Shown here: one piece after another, positions 23,521 through 35,100 of the stretch
Layout of the letters: every line of letters starts with the position of its first letter
Numbering within the stretch: the first letter of the stretch is position 1
DNA from: Siderastrea siderea
Taxonomy: Eukaryota > Cnidaria > Anthozoa > Scleractinia > Rhizangiidae
Assembly: GCA_964030785.1 (NCBI GenBank)
Contig: OZ034972.1
Span: 11,843,319-11,907,318, forward strand
Direction of reading: 5' to 3'
Length of the DNA: 64,000 nucleotides
Notes under the pieces: generated by a model
Told to the model about the DNA's origin: nothing
The model's database searches: none
What the model saw: the letters and a program-made list of their open reading frames with translations, nothing else
Position numbers and translations under genes: made by a program

Positions 23521-24926
23521 TCATTCGTCATTCATTCATTGTTCACGTTCATTCTTTCCTTTTTCCTTTTTTCGCTCGTTTATTTCTTTATTTATTAATT
23601 ATTTTGTTCATTAATGAGTCCCTGCGGTTTTGTAATATAAGGAATTAACCAAAAAACATAAAGGGGGAAGCAGACTTTGATGTTGCTCGGAGCTATGGTT
23701 TAGATCCCTTGGTTGCACTACAAGGGTGAACTTGGACTTTTACTCCGCCCCCCTCCCCCCCATGTTGGGTGGACATAAGAAAACAATGAGAAAAATTGAT
23801 TGCTGTGGCAAACCTTGGGTGGCAGGAAAGGCAGAACCTATCTCCCCTAGAGTAACGGCGTCCCTAGGGGAAGCCATGTTAGGGTGTATCATAGGATGGA
23901 CCAGAAAAGGGGTGCCCTTCTGGGAGGACAATGGGTCAGATGGTACGATCGTATCATCCTGGAAGAGATCCGGACCTATTAGCACGGGTGGCTACAGCTC
24001 TTACTGTGTGAAGTGCAGCCTAGGGTGCACTTCCCTGCCACTCAAAACTTTATTAACTAACCAACAAGGTTAACTAATAACAGTAATAAATGAAACAGCT
24101 GCAAGCATTAAACAGAATCTTAAACAAGGGCTCCTTGCTTAGTCGTGAATGGTAGTTCCGAATACACCATATCGAGAAGTTGAGGAATGACAAAGCTACC
24201 AATGCAGGGAGGGAGGGAGGGAGGATTGGTGAGAAAGCAAAGAACAACCTACGTAGCTTGAAGAGTAGCTTACAACTGAGAAAGGGTCAGGAGACAAGGG
24301 GAGTTTACTAACTGGCGATTGCATGCCGAGATCACATGAAAGCATGAGAGGAAAATATTGAAAGCTTTGTCATACAGGTTTAGACACAGTAACAGAATAA
24401 CTACTTCCGGTTAGACATTTACCGCAGGCTATTGCCCTGTAACTAAAACATTGAGATAACAAAGCCAGTGACAAATCAATAATGTATATGACATAGACCC
24501 CAGAGCTCACTAACAAGAGTTTAAAAATGCTTAAACTTCAGATTATTTTGTTAGTTCGTTTGTTTGTTTCTTGTTCCTTCATTCCTTCCGTGACTCGTTT
24601 CTGCTGTTCTTCTTTTTGCCTCTAATTCTTCTGAAAACGTTGCAGTAGGAGATCTGTTGCAGGCTTAGAATTAAATAAATAAATGTACGGTCGAACCGGA
24701 GTTATAGCTGGTTTGAACCTGCTACACTGTGTAAAATGATGTTACCAGTCTACAGTACATGACGAAACTAACGAAAGTGTTTCTGAAAGTGACATTGAAA
24801 GACTTCTTTTCCAGGTACATACAATCATCCTAATTCATTTCTCAAAACAGGAGCTTAAACTGGTTAAAAACCCTAGGAACAGGTGGTTTTGTAATTAAAA
24901 ACCACAACCACTTAGCATACGCGTAT
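23521..24926. other. Spacer, no recognised gene
   Basis: Contains a 115-codon ORF (23726-24073) with no recognised domain and a short GGGA repeat near 24207-24224. The local base composition is less AT-rich than its surroundings, which may mark an old repeat, but I cannot bound it. Confidence 0.5.
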
Positions 24927-25091
24927 TTTTCCTCGCTAGGCGCCTGACGCATGTTTTCCCGCGCTTGGCGCCCGATGAATGTTTTCCTGCGCTTAGCGCC
25001 TGTTGCATGATTTCCCACGCCAGTCGTCTGTTGCATGTTTCCCGCGCTTGGCTGCTGGTGCGGTTTTCCCGCGCTAGACGCCTGCTGCATG
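24927..25091. repeat. 28-bp minisatellite, about six units
   Basis: Units of about 28 bp on the theme TTTTCCCGCGCTTGGCGCCT followed by GATGCATG, with substitutions between copies. Repetitive Gln/Ala/Gly ORFs on the minus strand reflect the repeat. Confidence 0.85.
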
Positions 25092-25301
25092 CTTTATTCT
25101 TTACGTTGTTTGTGTTATTGTGATTGGAGACTATTCTTCGCACCCCCACTTCTATTTTTATATTCTTTTGAAAATCGAAAGCTTCTTGTCGAATTTATTT
25201 CTTATAGAGCAAACAAAAAATTTCGTTCGCTGCCAAGAAATTAAACCCATCCTTTTGAGTTCTGAAAGTTGACTTATTTCTTGCAACTTTTTAACAAGCT
25301 A

Positions 25302-25580
25302 GCCTGAGAAAACAGCCGACGTTTCGCGAGGTTGCTACTTGAGCCCTCGCAAAACGACGTCTGAGTAACGAGCGCGGAAATTCCATACATGATGACGTGC
25401 ACTACCCAGATCTTGGTAGTGCTTCTGATTAGTTAAAAGAAAATTTCCCTCGCGGCACAACCAATCAGAACTACTACCAAGATCTGGGTAGTGCACGTCA
25501 TCAGTAGCGCTCGTTACTCAGACGTCTTTTTGCGAGGGTTCAAGTGACGATCTCGAGAAACGTTGGCTGTTTTCTCAGGC
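25302..25580. mobile_element. Palindromic TA-flanked MITE, 279 bp
   Basis: Nearly the whole element folds back. Ends are GCCTGAGAAAACAGCC and GGCTGTTTTCTCAGGC. The centre includes ACCCAGATCTTGGTAGT opposite ACTACCAAGATCTGGGT. TA lies on both sides (25300-25301 and 25581-25582). No coding capacity. Confidence 0.88.
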
Positions 25581-26051
25581 TAGCAAGCTGGTGGCAGTGA
25601 ATAATTGGGTCTTTTTGTTTTGTTAAATGATACGCATGTGCAGTTTTCTTTCTCTCAGCCAGGTTTTAGTGCAGTTTAAGGACGGTGTGTCCTAATACAG
25701 AAGAATGTTTGCAAAGGTTATGACTATGGGGAAAAAGCAGATCTTAGCAAGACCTATTGTAATCTAAAAAGAAAAATGTGGGTAACCACGCATTTTTAAG
25801 AGATAATTAAGTAACCGTAATTCTAAAAGCTGAATAAATAAACAAGTAAAAGCTTTTAAATACAAGGAATGTATGGCATTTCCTTTCCAAATTTAAGCTC
25901 AATTATCTCTGAAAAATGCCTGGTTACCCCCAATTTTCTTTTTGGATTCTGATATCCGTTGCTAAGAACTGCTCTTTCCGCATAGTCATAAACCGCGCAA
26001 AAACACGGTTGCATTAGTACGCAAATTCCTTAAGAAACCTGAATTTCTCGG

Positions 26052-26505
26052 ACCAGGGGCGCCTTTCTCGAAAGCCTCGAAAAGTTCTCGGCCCCGAGGA
26101 GCCATTTGTAAAAATGTGAAGAGCTCATTCTACAAAGCTGTTATTTTAAGATGTCTCTTAAGATAAGAGATATTTAGCTTATAGCAAAGTTTCAAGATAC
26201 AGTGTGAATTATCGTGCTTGAAATCAGCCCGTAAAGTTTTGGGGCTTTTGAGAAACGCACACCAGGGGTGTATTTCTCGAAAGCCCTGAAAACATTTCGG
26301 TCTCGAAAAGCCATTTATAAAAATATATGATCCACTCATTCCACAAAGGGGTTATTTTACTATGTCTTCAAGGTAAGAAATGTAAAACTTATAGGAAAGT
26401 TTGATGCTTACAAACTAAGTAATTAATTATTTACATGACACCGAGTGAATTATCGTGCCCAAAATCGATCCGAAAAGGTTCGGGGCTTTAGAGAAACGCA
26501 CGCCC
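26052..26505. repeat. Tandem pair of about 220-bp diverged repeats
   Basis: Two direct copies begin near 26052 and 26269. Both start with an ACCAGGGG plus TTTCTCGAAAGC block and contain GCCATTT(G/A)TAAAAAT, a TGAATTATCGTGC block, and an end close to GAGAAACGCAC. The second copy has an insertion in the middle. Confidence 0.75.
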
Positions 26506-26889
26506 AGCTAGATCCGAGAGGCGCAGAACGTATGTGCAGTAACAAAAGGAGGCATCGTCCTTAAATACAATAACGTTTTTATTTTTCGTATTTTTCCCTC
26601 GTACAGTTTTTGTTTCACCGTACTATGTCTGCATTGTTGATCTGATGACCATTTTGAAATTCGAAAAAAAAAAACGCTCTCGACACACTTTTGAGACAGA
26701 TTCTCCAAAATTTAAGGGAGAATCCTTACTAAACTTCTCATGTACTTAAAGAGTCCAGGGTCTTATTTGCAAACCAGCGATAATAATTTTCCAATCGAGA
26801 AACGGATACTCAACCTCACAACAAACTGACTTACATCGCATCGTGAGTGGATAGGAGATTGACATGATACGCACACACTCAGATATTCA

Positions 26890-27066
26890 AACCGAAAAAC
26901 GCTCTTTCTAAGCCGTTTTGAAACTTTTTAGTCCAGTCCATTAGCGTCGAAATTTACGAAAATCGTGACAAATCGCATACATGTCCTTGAGGGCATATAA
27001 AACAAATTTAGAAGGGGTGCCACGTGATCTGGGTATCCGGGGGCCACAGCACTCAAATTAATTTTC
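26890..27066. repeat. Left arm of a long-distance inverted repeat
   Basis: Contains AAAATCGTGACAAATCGC, CATATAAAACAAATTTAGAA and GGGGTGCCACG, all found in inverse order at 30040-30250. The arms are about 3 kb apart. The outer ends are not sharply defined. Confidence 0.65.
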
Positions 27067-27944
27067 ATTCATGGTCACAGGACTCCCACGCTCATGAACA
27101 GACCACTCTCTAGCAAACCATGGGCAAACTGAAAAGGATTTGATGGGCTTCTTTAACTGGCTTGTCAGCGAACGACAGGAAATGACAACAAACCAGTAGT
27201 GTAGCACCTCTCAAAAGCTTGTATTTTCATTGGACCGCTATATGTAGCAGCTCTATTGTTTTTACGCCTCGTTCTTTGTTTCTTTTGTTTGTTCTATTGT
27301 TTAGCGGACCAATCGTGGAAGACCTTACGACAGCTGCTACACCACCCCAACAAACAGCCGTTTAAGTTTACCGAGCCACATATCCTTGTATTTTCCGCTC
27401 CCTTTTCGCTTGCCTGGGTCCCCTGTGGTCAAATAGACTTAACAAACTGAATCGTTACACTTCCGATAACTGTTAAGGGAACGAATAATTATTAGTTCGA
27501 ATAAGTCGTCAAACAGTCCCAAATCAGCAGCTCAAATCGCAAAGGAAACCGTTGCCTGCTACAGCTATTCAAACAGTACTTATTTTGGGTTATTTTCGTC
27601 ATACGTTCAGGAACATATACGCCGACCCATTTAGGAGAAGAATGACGGAAAGAACTGACTTCCTTTATTAATTGTTTTGAATTACGTTTCTTTACAGCCT
27701 CTCCCCCATTAGGTTCCTCTAGACAATAAAAGCAAGTCGGGTTGACGAGAAATCTGGAAAATGTCAGATGTTTTAAGTGTACTGTTGAGAAAAACATATC
27801 GCGAGAGACATTTTAAGGTCACTGACATATCTGCCTCTACTTTAAACGTCAGTTTAATTCACAGTACAATGACCGAAGAAACAAAATTGGTAATGAACAT
27901 TAATATATGAAATAAACATATATTTGAACTGCGGATAATGATAG

Positions 27945-28298
27945 AATTATATGAAGATGATCCCAGTGAAGGTGTTTCAACTTAAACAGTTGAAAAGAAG
28001 AAACCTGAAGGAATTCAGGCTTGAACGGGAAACGAACCCATGACCTCTGCGATACCGGTGCAGCGCTCTAGAGCGCTATGATTATTTCATACATTAATGT
28101 TCATTTCTCCATCTACGTGATAAATACTCTCAATTGACCAGCTCCCAGTTGGCTTGATAGCTCAGTTGGTTAGAGCGCTGCACCGGTATCGCAGAGGTTA
28201 TGGGTCGGCGATTCCCGTTCAAGCTTGAATTTTTTCAGGTTTCTTCTTTTCAACTGCTTAAGTTGAAACACCTTCACTGCGATAAACTTCATATAATT
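27945..28298. repeat. Inverted pair of tRNA-derived repeat units
   Basis: The arms (27945-28070 and about 28172-28298) are inverse copies. Each contains a tRNA-like segment, a Cys/Phe-like tail CAGGTTTCTTCTTTTCAACT, and an end segment AAGTTGAAACACCTTCACTG, finishing in CTTCATATAATT and its complement. The unit is probably a SINE-like or MITE-like sequence with a tRNA head. Confidence 0.7.
28151..28225 (+). repeat. tRNA-like segment (degenerate, Thr-GGT-like), not a functional tRNA
   Basis: A cloverleaf can be drawn. Acceptor GGCTTGA pairs with TCAAGCT (one G-T pair). The D arm is GCTC...GAGC; the anticodon stem CTGC/GCAG carries loop CCGGTAT, with GGT in the anticodon position; the T stem is ATGGG/CCCGT. 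The base at position 33 is C and the T loop is nine bases, so it is probably a repeat-borne relic. A partial inverse copy lies at 28016-28070. Confidence 0.55.
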
Positions 28299-30039
28299 TT
28301 GAAATTGGTAACGTTCAGTTCAATCTGCCATGAGTCGTATGTCACCAGCGAGTACCATAAGAAGCACGCACGCTTGCTAATCTCTCTTTCACGGTAGTCA
28401 ACAAGCTCCAACGATTAGGCACCATGCACTTTTTCCAGCATCGTACGTTTTTCTTTCTTTACACTTCCAATTCAGTACACCATCATCTTTCTTTACACTT
28501 ACAATTCAGTACACCACATCGGGCATTTAACATTGCTTATACCGATAACATTAATCTAATCCCTCCATCTCAGAAAACAGGGGCACCCAACGGTGCTGTT
28601 TTCGGAGGAATATCTGTTCGGCAGGCCGAAGTCGCCTGAGATATTCGGATTTAATTGCAGTGAAAACTCTAGATTTCTGTGGCGAAACGTCACCTCACGG
28701 ATTTTCTTAAAAAGGTGACTGATTAATTCCTTTTATTTTCGGAGGGACAAATATGTCATTTAGAGTGTAAAATAAGGTCAGCTGGCATTTTCGGGAAGAC
28801 GTTAGCAGTTCCGAAATTCGACGGATGGGATTCCGTTTCCTAAAATTGTCTGCGCCTTAACTGATTTTCAGCTAAAAACGCTGAATAGTTCAACTCGTAT
28901 TTGCTCACGCAAATATGCCCTTAAAAAGCTCGGTAACAATCTTAGAAACCAGAAAATGGTATTTCAAGTACTTTGCTAAAGGTTTCTCGTTGGGTACCCC
29001 TAAGAAAAGACGCCGAGGTCTGCATAACAGGATTTTACTGTATGTCTCTGGCGAGCGTTCGCCTGAAAAAGGCGTGAGACGTTAATCACGCTAAATCACT
29101 TGCGACTATTAGATTCCGAATACAACGCATAAACGGAGAGCGAAAAGGCCTAGATACGGCGACGAGCTCAATTTTTCGCCCTAGAAGAGCGAGGGACGTA
29201 GATAATTACCGTCTTAGAGTTTCAGTGTTGGTCTTTTGAATAACGCGTAGATCAGACGGGATGGTTATTGTAATAGGCCAGAATCTTCTCTGACAACATA
29301 ACGTGTTCTTCACGATTAACGTAAAAAACGCTATTGCTTCGTTATTTTATTTTTACCATCACAAGTATTTGTTTTTCCTCTGAATGTAGCTGGCAGCCTT
29401 AGCATTTCACACCGACAAGCGCCTGCAGAACAGACGTTTTTAATTAACGCCTGTCATGCGCGCAGACTCCAATTTACACCAGAGAGAATGACAGATTGAC
29501 CAATAAAAATCCCCTTCTCCAGTTTGGTGAAAAAATTCTGAAGTTCGCCAGGTCATTCTAACTAACTGATGCCTTTTGATGCTTTTGTTGTCATGCATGC
29601 TTTGTCAGCCTTTATCTCTCATAACGATCGATCTCGAGATCTACAGTATGCGTGGCTGAGTGATCACAAATTGAATTATTGAATTTGTTGATTTAGTTGT
29701 AACATTTTTTTAATTAGAAAAGAAATTTCTCTCTCAGATATGTCTTTGTCAAAAGAAAGCTTGAACTGAGCTGCTTAACCCGTTTGGGATAAGCTTTATT
29801 TTCCATTAGCCCGGCTGATGTTTGTTGTCCACCAGTCACGGCCAGTAATCTATTTAACCACAGTATACCCAGGCTGATGAGCAGATCTCTAGGTAGACAA
29901 ATATACCTACAGTATGTGGATTTGATGTGACAAGTAACTCTAATGATTGTTTATTATCATTTGTTCCGTTCGCTGATGAAATCAGTTAAAAAGTTCCCTA
30001 CAATAACTCTATTTTGCTATTAGTGATTTGTTAGTGAGC
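28299..30039. other. Spacer, no recognised gene
   Basis: No domain-bearing ORF and no bounded repeat seen. Confidence 0.55.
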
Positions 30040-30250
30040 CTGGTTGTCCTGTGACCAAGTTATTGACAATAGATTTGTGTTCCACGGCCCCCCGGATGCT
30101 CGGATCTCGTGGCACCCCTTCTCAATTTGTTTTATATGGTCTCAAGAATATGGGTGCCAAATTTGATGCTTTTACGCGATTTGTCACGATTTTTCCCTTA
30201 ACGGACCTGACTATTTTTAACAGCGTTCATTTTAAGGCTCAAATCAAGAC
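30040..30250. repeat. Right arm of a long-distance inverted repeat
   Basis: Inverse copy of 26890-27066: CGTGGCACCCCTTCTCAATT, TTGTTTTATATGGTCTCAAG and GCGATTTGTCACGATTTT are present. Confidence 0.65.
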
Positions 30251-30855
30251 ATGTTTTGGAAAAAAGCAATTAACGAAACCACGTAAAATGTATTAAGAGT
30301 AACATTTATCCTACTCATATGGAGAAATTTAATTAGCTACCGACGATCTCTTTCGCAAACATCTTCGTATCTGATTGGACGTCACGAAAAGATGACGCCA
30401 ATGCGTTAGTTTAGCCGCAAACGTGTTAAATGTTGCTCATTAAAGGCACTGTGTCACAGCGCTTTCATTAATTTTTCTGATCTGACAAATTTATTTTCTC
30501 ATTGAAGGAAACCTCAAAATAATAGTTTCCTAACGTAGAAAAACACCAAAGAAGTAATAATAAACCAAAACTAAACAAGGATAGTTATGACTGAGCGAGA
30601 TTAAGACGGATTACGAATGACAAACTTGAAAAAAACTTGCTAAGTTTTTCAAGATGCGTTATCCGTGACGTAGCTCCTTTAAGTACGCTTTTAATAGAAG
30701 CAAGGGTTAGGAAGGGTAGCATTTCTTTAATAATGCGTGAAATCATCTTTTTTTTGCCAGCAGACTTTAACCCTGTGTTACTGGCACTCTTGCAAGAATG
30801 CATTACTAGCTTTAAGTCAGAAAAATTCAGTTTGAGAAAACAAAAGAATGATTTA

Positions 30856-31336
30856 TGTGCCGATCAATTCGATACTTCAACATCCCCCCCCGGGCATACC
30901 CCGGGCATTTGACTGTGCATGGTGTCCGGGGAGGGGGGAATTTGAACGTTGCGTTGGAAGGGTGGGGAATTTGAACCGGATTTATCTCCTGTTCTGACGT
31001 AAAACGCACGTGGTGTTTTTTGGTTTTTACAGGGTTTGACTAATTTACAAGATAGAATGTCGCCTTTGTTAGTGAATAACTCTTTCAAAAGGGTCTTTAA
31101 AAGAAGTTTGAAGGTGTCATTACGGCCTATCTCTCTCTGGAAGGCGTGTAAAGTGTTTGGTTGAAGACAAAATCTGTCTTTGAGGACAGGTAGTTCAGTA
31201 CTAATTGGTGGGCCATTTGAACGGCTTTTTTGCCCCGACGGGAGGGAATTTGAACAAGCCAATTTTCAAAAGTTCAAATGCCCGGGGGGTTGCCCGGGGG
31301 GGGGGGGGATGTTGAACTTTCGAATTGATCGGCGCA
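30856..31336. mobile_element. TIR element with TTA target duplication (Harbinger-like MITE), 481 bp
   Basis: Ends TGTGCCGATCAATTCGA and TCGAATTGATCGGCGCA continue into matching GTTGAA and poly-G/C blocks. The 3-bp duplication TTA lies at 30853-30855 and 31337-31339, which suits PIF/Harbinger target preference. The 132-codon minus-strand ORF inside lacks transposase features. Confidence 0.78.
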
Positions 31337-31339
31337 TTA

Positions 31340-32014
31340 CGAAAGAAGGGGTTTCCTGGGGTTTCCATATGCTTTTTTTTCGTAAGTTGGCTCGGGGAAA
31401 CCCCTTGGCCAATAATTGCCTCGAGTTAGATAAATATTCTGAAAAAGTGAATCTCTACCAAAGAGTTTGTTTTTGGAAACACAGAATAACACGGTATTGA
31501 CAAAGAAACCAAAATTGTATTTATCTTTAAAATCAAAATTTATCATGTTTTTGTTGAAACAAAAGCAAATCTCTTGGTCTCGCCTTGGCTTTTTAACAAG
31601 CAAGTTATCTTAAAATTCATTACACCTTTTCTTTTCGATGTTGTCACGAAGCAAAACGGTTTGTGGCCGGTTTGTTATGGTAACATTGTAGTCTATTCGC
31701 TGTGGAATCGGAAGTAGCGAAATGGGTAGGTAAAATTGAGGAAAACTTTGTTTTAGCAGGCATATTTTTAGCAACGTAGAAACTGGTAACCGGGGATTAA
31801 ACGACCGAGGCACTCTTTGCTTACTTAAAAATAAAACTGCTTTCGAATGCGGAAAAAAGAAAGAAAAAAACTCCAAACAGTCATTACCTAGGATGTTTAA
31901 TTTTTCGTGCGTATTTTTCGTGATGTATAATGTTCGTTGTTCCCTTATTGTCATATATTAGGGTGATATATCTAGAACACGATTTTGTCCGCACTTAATC
32001 TTTTTGTAGACTTG
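31340..32014. other. Spacer upstream of receptor gene B
   Basis: No gene recognised. It should contain part of the promoter region and possibly a 5' non-coding exon of the next gene. Confidence 0.45.
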
Positions 32015-32022
32015 TGACGTCA
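32015..32022. promoter_or_regulatory. Perfect CRE (TGACGTCA) upstream of gene B
   Basis: The full palindrome TGACGTCA lies 143 bp before the gene B start codon. CREB/ATF factors bind this sequence in animals. A strong pyrimidine tract and CAG (ending 32137) between it and the ATG may be an acceptor for a leader exon, in which case the promoter could lie further upstream. Confidence 0.4.
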
Positions 32023-32165
32023 GTGTCATAAATCAGAAATTAACCCATGAGTCTCAAATGTCTCCGTCTCGCTCCCTCACCGTGCCACAGTCGACAAAAC
32101 AGTGCTCTTTAGTTATCATTTTTCTTCTTTTTCGCAGTACACAACCTATCAGCTAAGTTCTGAGT

Positions 32166-35100
32166 ATGTCATTCATGAAGTTTTGTCTCATCGTCATCGC
32201 TGTGTTGGCTACAAACTTCGCTACTGCTGAGACGGATAAATCTCAAGGTATGAAAAATCAGTATTGTCTGTAACTTCTTTTCAAATCGACACCCGTCTTA
32301 AATCGTTTAAATTGTTTATTTGAAAGGGGAGTTCTTTGGTCAGTCATACCTATCTCTTAATGCAAATCGCATAAGGTCGCTTTGAATATATTTGGGGGCT
32401 TTATCATGTATGCTAGCAGTTCGGGCCTTTCTAAGAAATGGCTGCCATCTATTAGACACGATAAGAGAAATTACAGTTTGAATTGTCAGATCCCACTAGC
32501 ATCAAAGAGGTAATTTTCGTCGTAGTTCTATGGGATTTTGCTTGTTTAGGAGTTCCTCTCCTGTCGAGTTCTAAGAAGTCTGTCAAGATTTCATCTTGAT
32601 TTCATTAACAATTTTGCCTTTCTAGGGAAAATTAATTCAATTTTCAGCATGCAGTTTTCCTTTGCCTGAAGCTAGTTTTCATTTCTTCGATTCAATATTG
32701 TCGCCTGGCATATTATGATCGGAGTACGCAAACATATTGTAGTTTTAAAACATATGCGACACTGCTGGAGAAAAAATAATCACCAAAGTGGGATTTCCTT
32801 AAATTTTTAATGATGCAAAAGCATCTTCTGAACATCTAAAATTACTAATATCTTCGTACCAGAATAAAAGGCAAGTTATAAATAGCGACATCATAAACTG
32901 GATTTTAAGCGCTCGAAAATTGAAAACAAAAGTGTCAAGAAAATGAAAACTCGGCAACTTCTATGAAATATACTTTTCTCGTTTTGTTTCTTGTGCTTAT
33001 TTTAATGAATGCTAACTCCTTTAGGGCTTATTGAAAACAAATCTGTACGACCTCTTTCTCGAAAAAAGAGATAATTAACGAAACACACTTGTCTTTCATG
33101 TTAGAAATTTATTTCACCATTGTAGTTTTAATTTGCGCTATGGAATAAACGTACGGTTAAATTCTCATGTCTACTCACATTTCCTAATCTAACTGTCCGC
33201 GCATTAAAAAGCAAGTGATCTCGGGAATTATCATGAAACGCTTTGCTATGAAATAATTCTCCGTTTTCGAATTCTCACTTGGAGGTATATGAAATATGCA
33301 ATTTACAAAAATGAAAAAAGGAACACGCAATTATGTCTATTTCATGGCTTAAAACTGGTTGGCTGGAAAATTTTTAATGTTAATCATAATTTCAATTTTG
33401 TCTAGCACTGTAATCTCCCAGCAGCGAATTTAGTTCTATCAGGAAAACCTGCGTGGATACTGTAATTTAGGTTTCCAACTTATAGTAAAGGTAAACGAAT
33501 TCTTTAAACATGACGGCGTCGCCATGTCTGCCACTAAAACTACGTATGCCATACTATTAATATATATCTGGGTTTTATTCAAATTTAACACGAGTTTACA
33601 TTTTCAGAAGTCTTTGGAATGTCCATAAATTGATTGATTACGCCAAAAGTAATGGATAATATAAAGGAAATGTAAAACATATGTCGCTATCAACTATTTC
33701 TTTTATCTCTGTTCATGGGAGAAAAAAAAGTACGTATTTGTATGATAGACTCCTTAAAACTGTGAAATTGAAACTTTTACCTTATTGTTATCCATTTTGG
33801 CGATATTTAATTTTCGTGATTTTTTGCGACTGCCAAAAAAAAAAAAGCGAAAAAGAGCTGCGAAAAAATGTTATCGCAAAAATTAACGACACGAAAGATA
33901 ATAGCCTGCTATAAAAGCGTGGCATCCCTAAAAGGAGAATTCTGTACTCTTGGGTCGGAAATATGGCTGTACATTTGTGAATTTATGATGTTAACCAATA
34001 CTACAGAGAAAAGAAATTTGCGAATGCTACAATAGCATGTGCAGTATAACGTTGAGCTTTGTCACGAACGATCATGTTAACCTGTTTTAAGTTTATTTTC
34101 TTTGTTCAATATCATTGCAAAATATGGCGATGAAAAATTAGCAAATGAAAGGTATATTTCAACATTGTTGGCATTTGTTTCGAATATGTTCCCATATTGT
34201 GCAAATATTTTCGTTAAGTTGATTTGTTTGCAATGACATTGCACGATATAAACAAACACTTCCTTTCAGAGAATGCGTTGTAGTTACTTCGATTTTATGC
34301 AAAAGAACGGTAATTTATTCAATTCATATGGACAGCGTACACATTGAGTAAATAGACTGTCTTTCTTGGATTGGTTTCGTACATACTAATACATTAAAAC
34401 CAAAGGTAACGTAAACTATTTTCTGTACATGTTGTAAGAACGTCTAATGAAATATTTCTTATGATGTTCTTATTTAACTTACATGGTGCAGTATTTTAGT
34501 TAATGAATGCGGACATAGGCATATGCTATGCATTCTAGCCTTTTGGGTTCAGCACAAAACTGTGACATTTTACTTCATTTTTTTTATTGAAGAAAGCTCC
34601 TGTAAAATATAAAGACGATGTCCAATATATTCTTGGCAGTATATTTAAATTTTAGCCAATCTTACTGCCTCAACGTTCCTACAAAAAAACTGTTTAACAA
34701 AATAGAAAAGTGTGTTCCTTGCTAGGTAGTAGCAGGATGTTACTAAAACGAGGAATGGGGAATGGGGAATGGGGAATGGGGAATAGTGGTCAGCGGTAAT
34801 ACCAAAAAAATTAAGTTGGAGTCTGCGCAGTAGGCAAAGAGACAAGGATTGCACGTGGTAAGCGAAAGATGGAGAAGGTAAGAATATTTCTGTCAGTTTT
34901 TCCCGAGTTTTTGGAATTATTGAGTTTCTGTTTATAAAAATTAACCAAAACTATTGATTTGCAGGTAATGAGAGAGACGATAATGTTAAGGATCACGAGG
35001 TTATCGTTATCGACAGGTTGGTACAAAAAGATCCGTATCACTTTGAGTACAGTCGCTTCGAGTGTAGAATACGGCTTGAAAATTTAAACCGACGGCTTGA

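Noticed and set aside
23726..24073. 115-codon plus-strand ORF
   Set aside because: No recognisable domain; may be a repeat fragment but cannot be bounded.
28151..28225. Functional tRNA-Thr gene
   Set aside because: Nine-base T loop, C at position 33, and an inverse partner copy with the same tail show it is a repeat-borne relic.
30864..31262. 132-codon minus-strand ORF
   Set aside because: Lies wholly inside the TTA-flanked MITE; it has no domain, and the C-terminal part only translates the G/C-rich terminal repeat.
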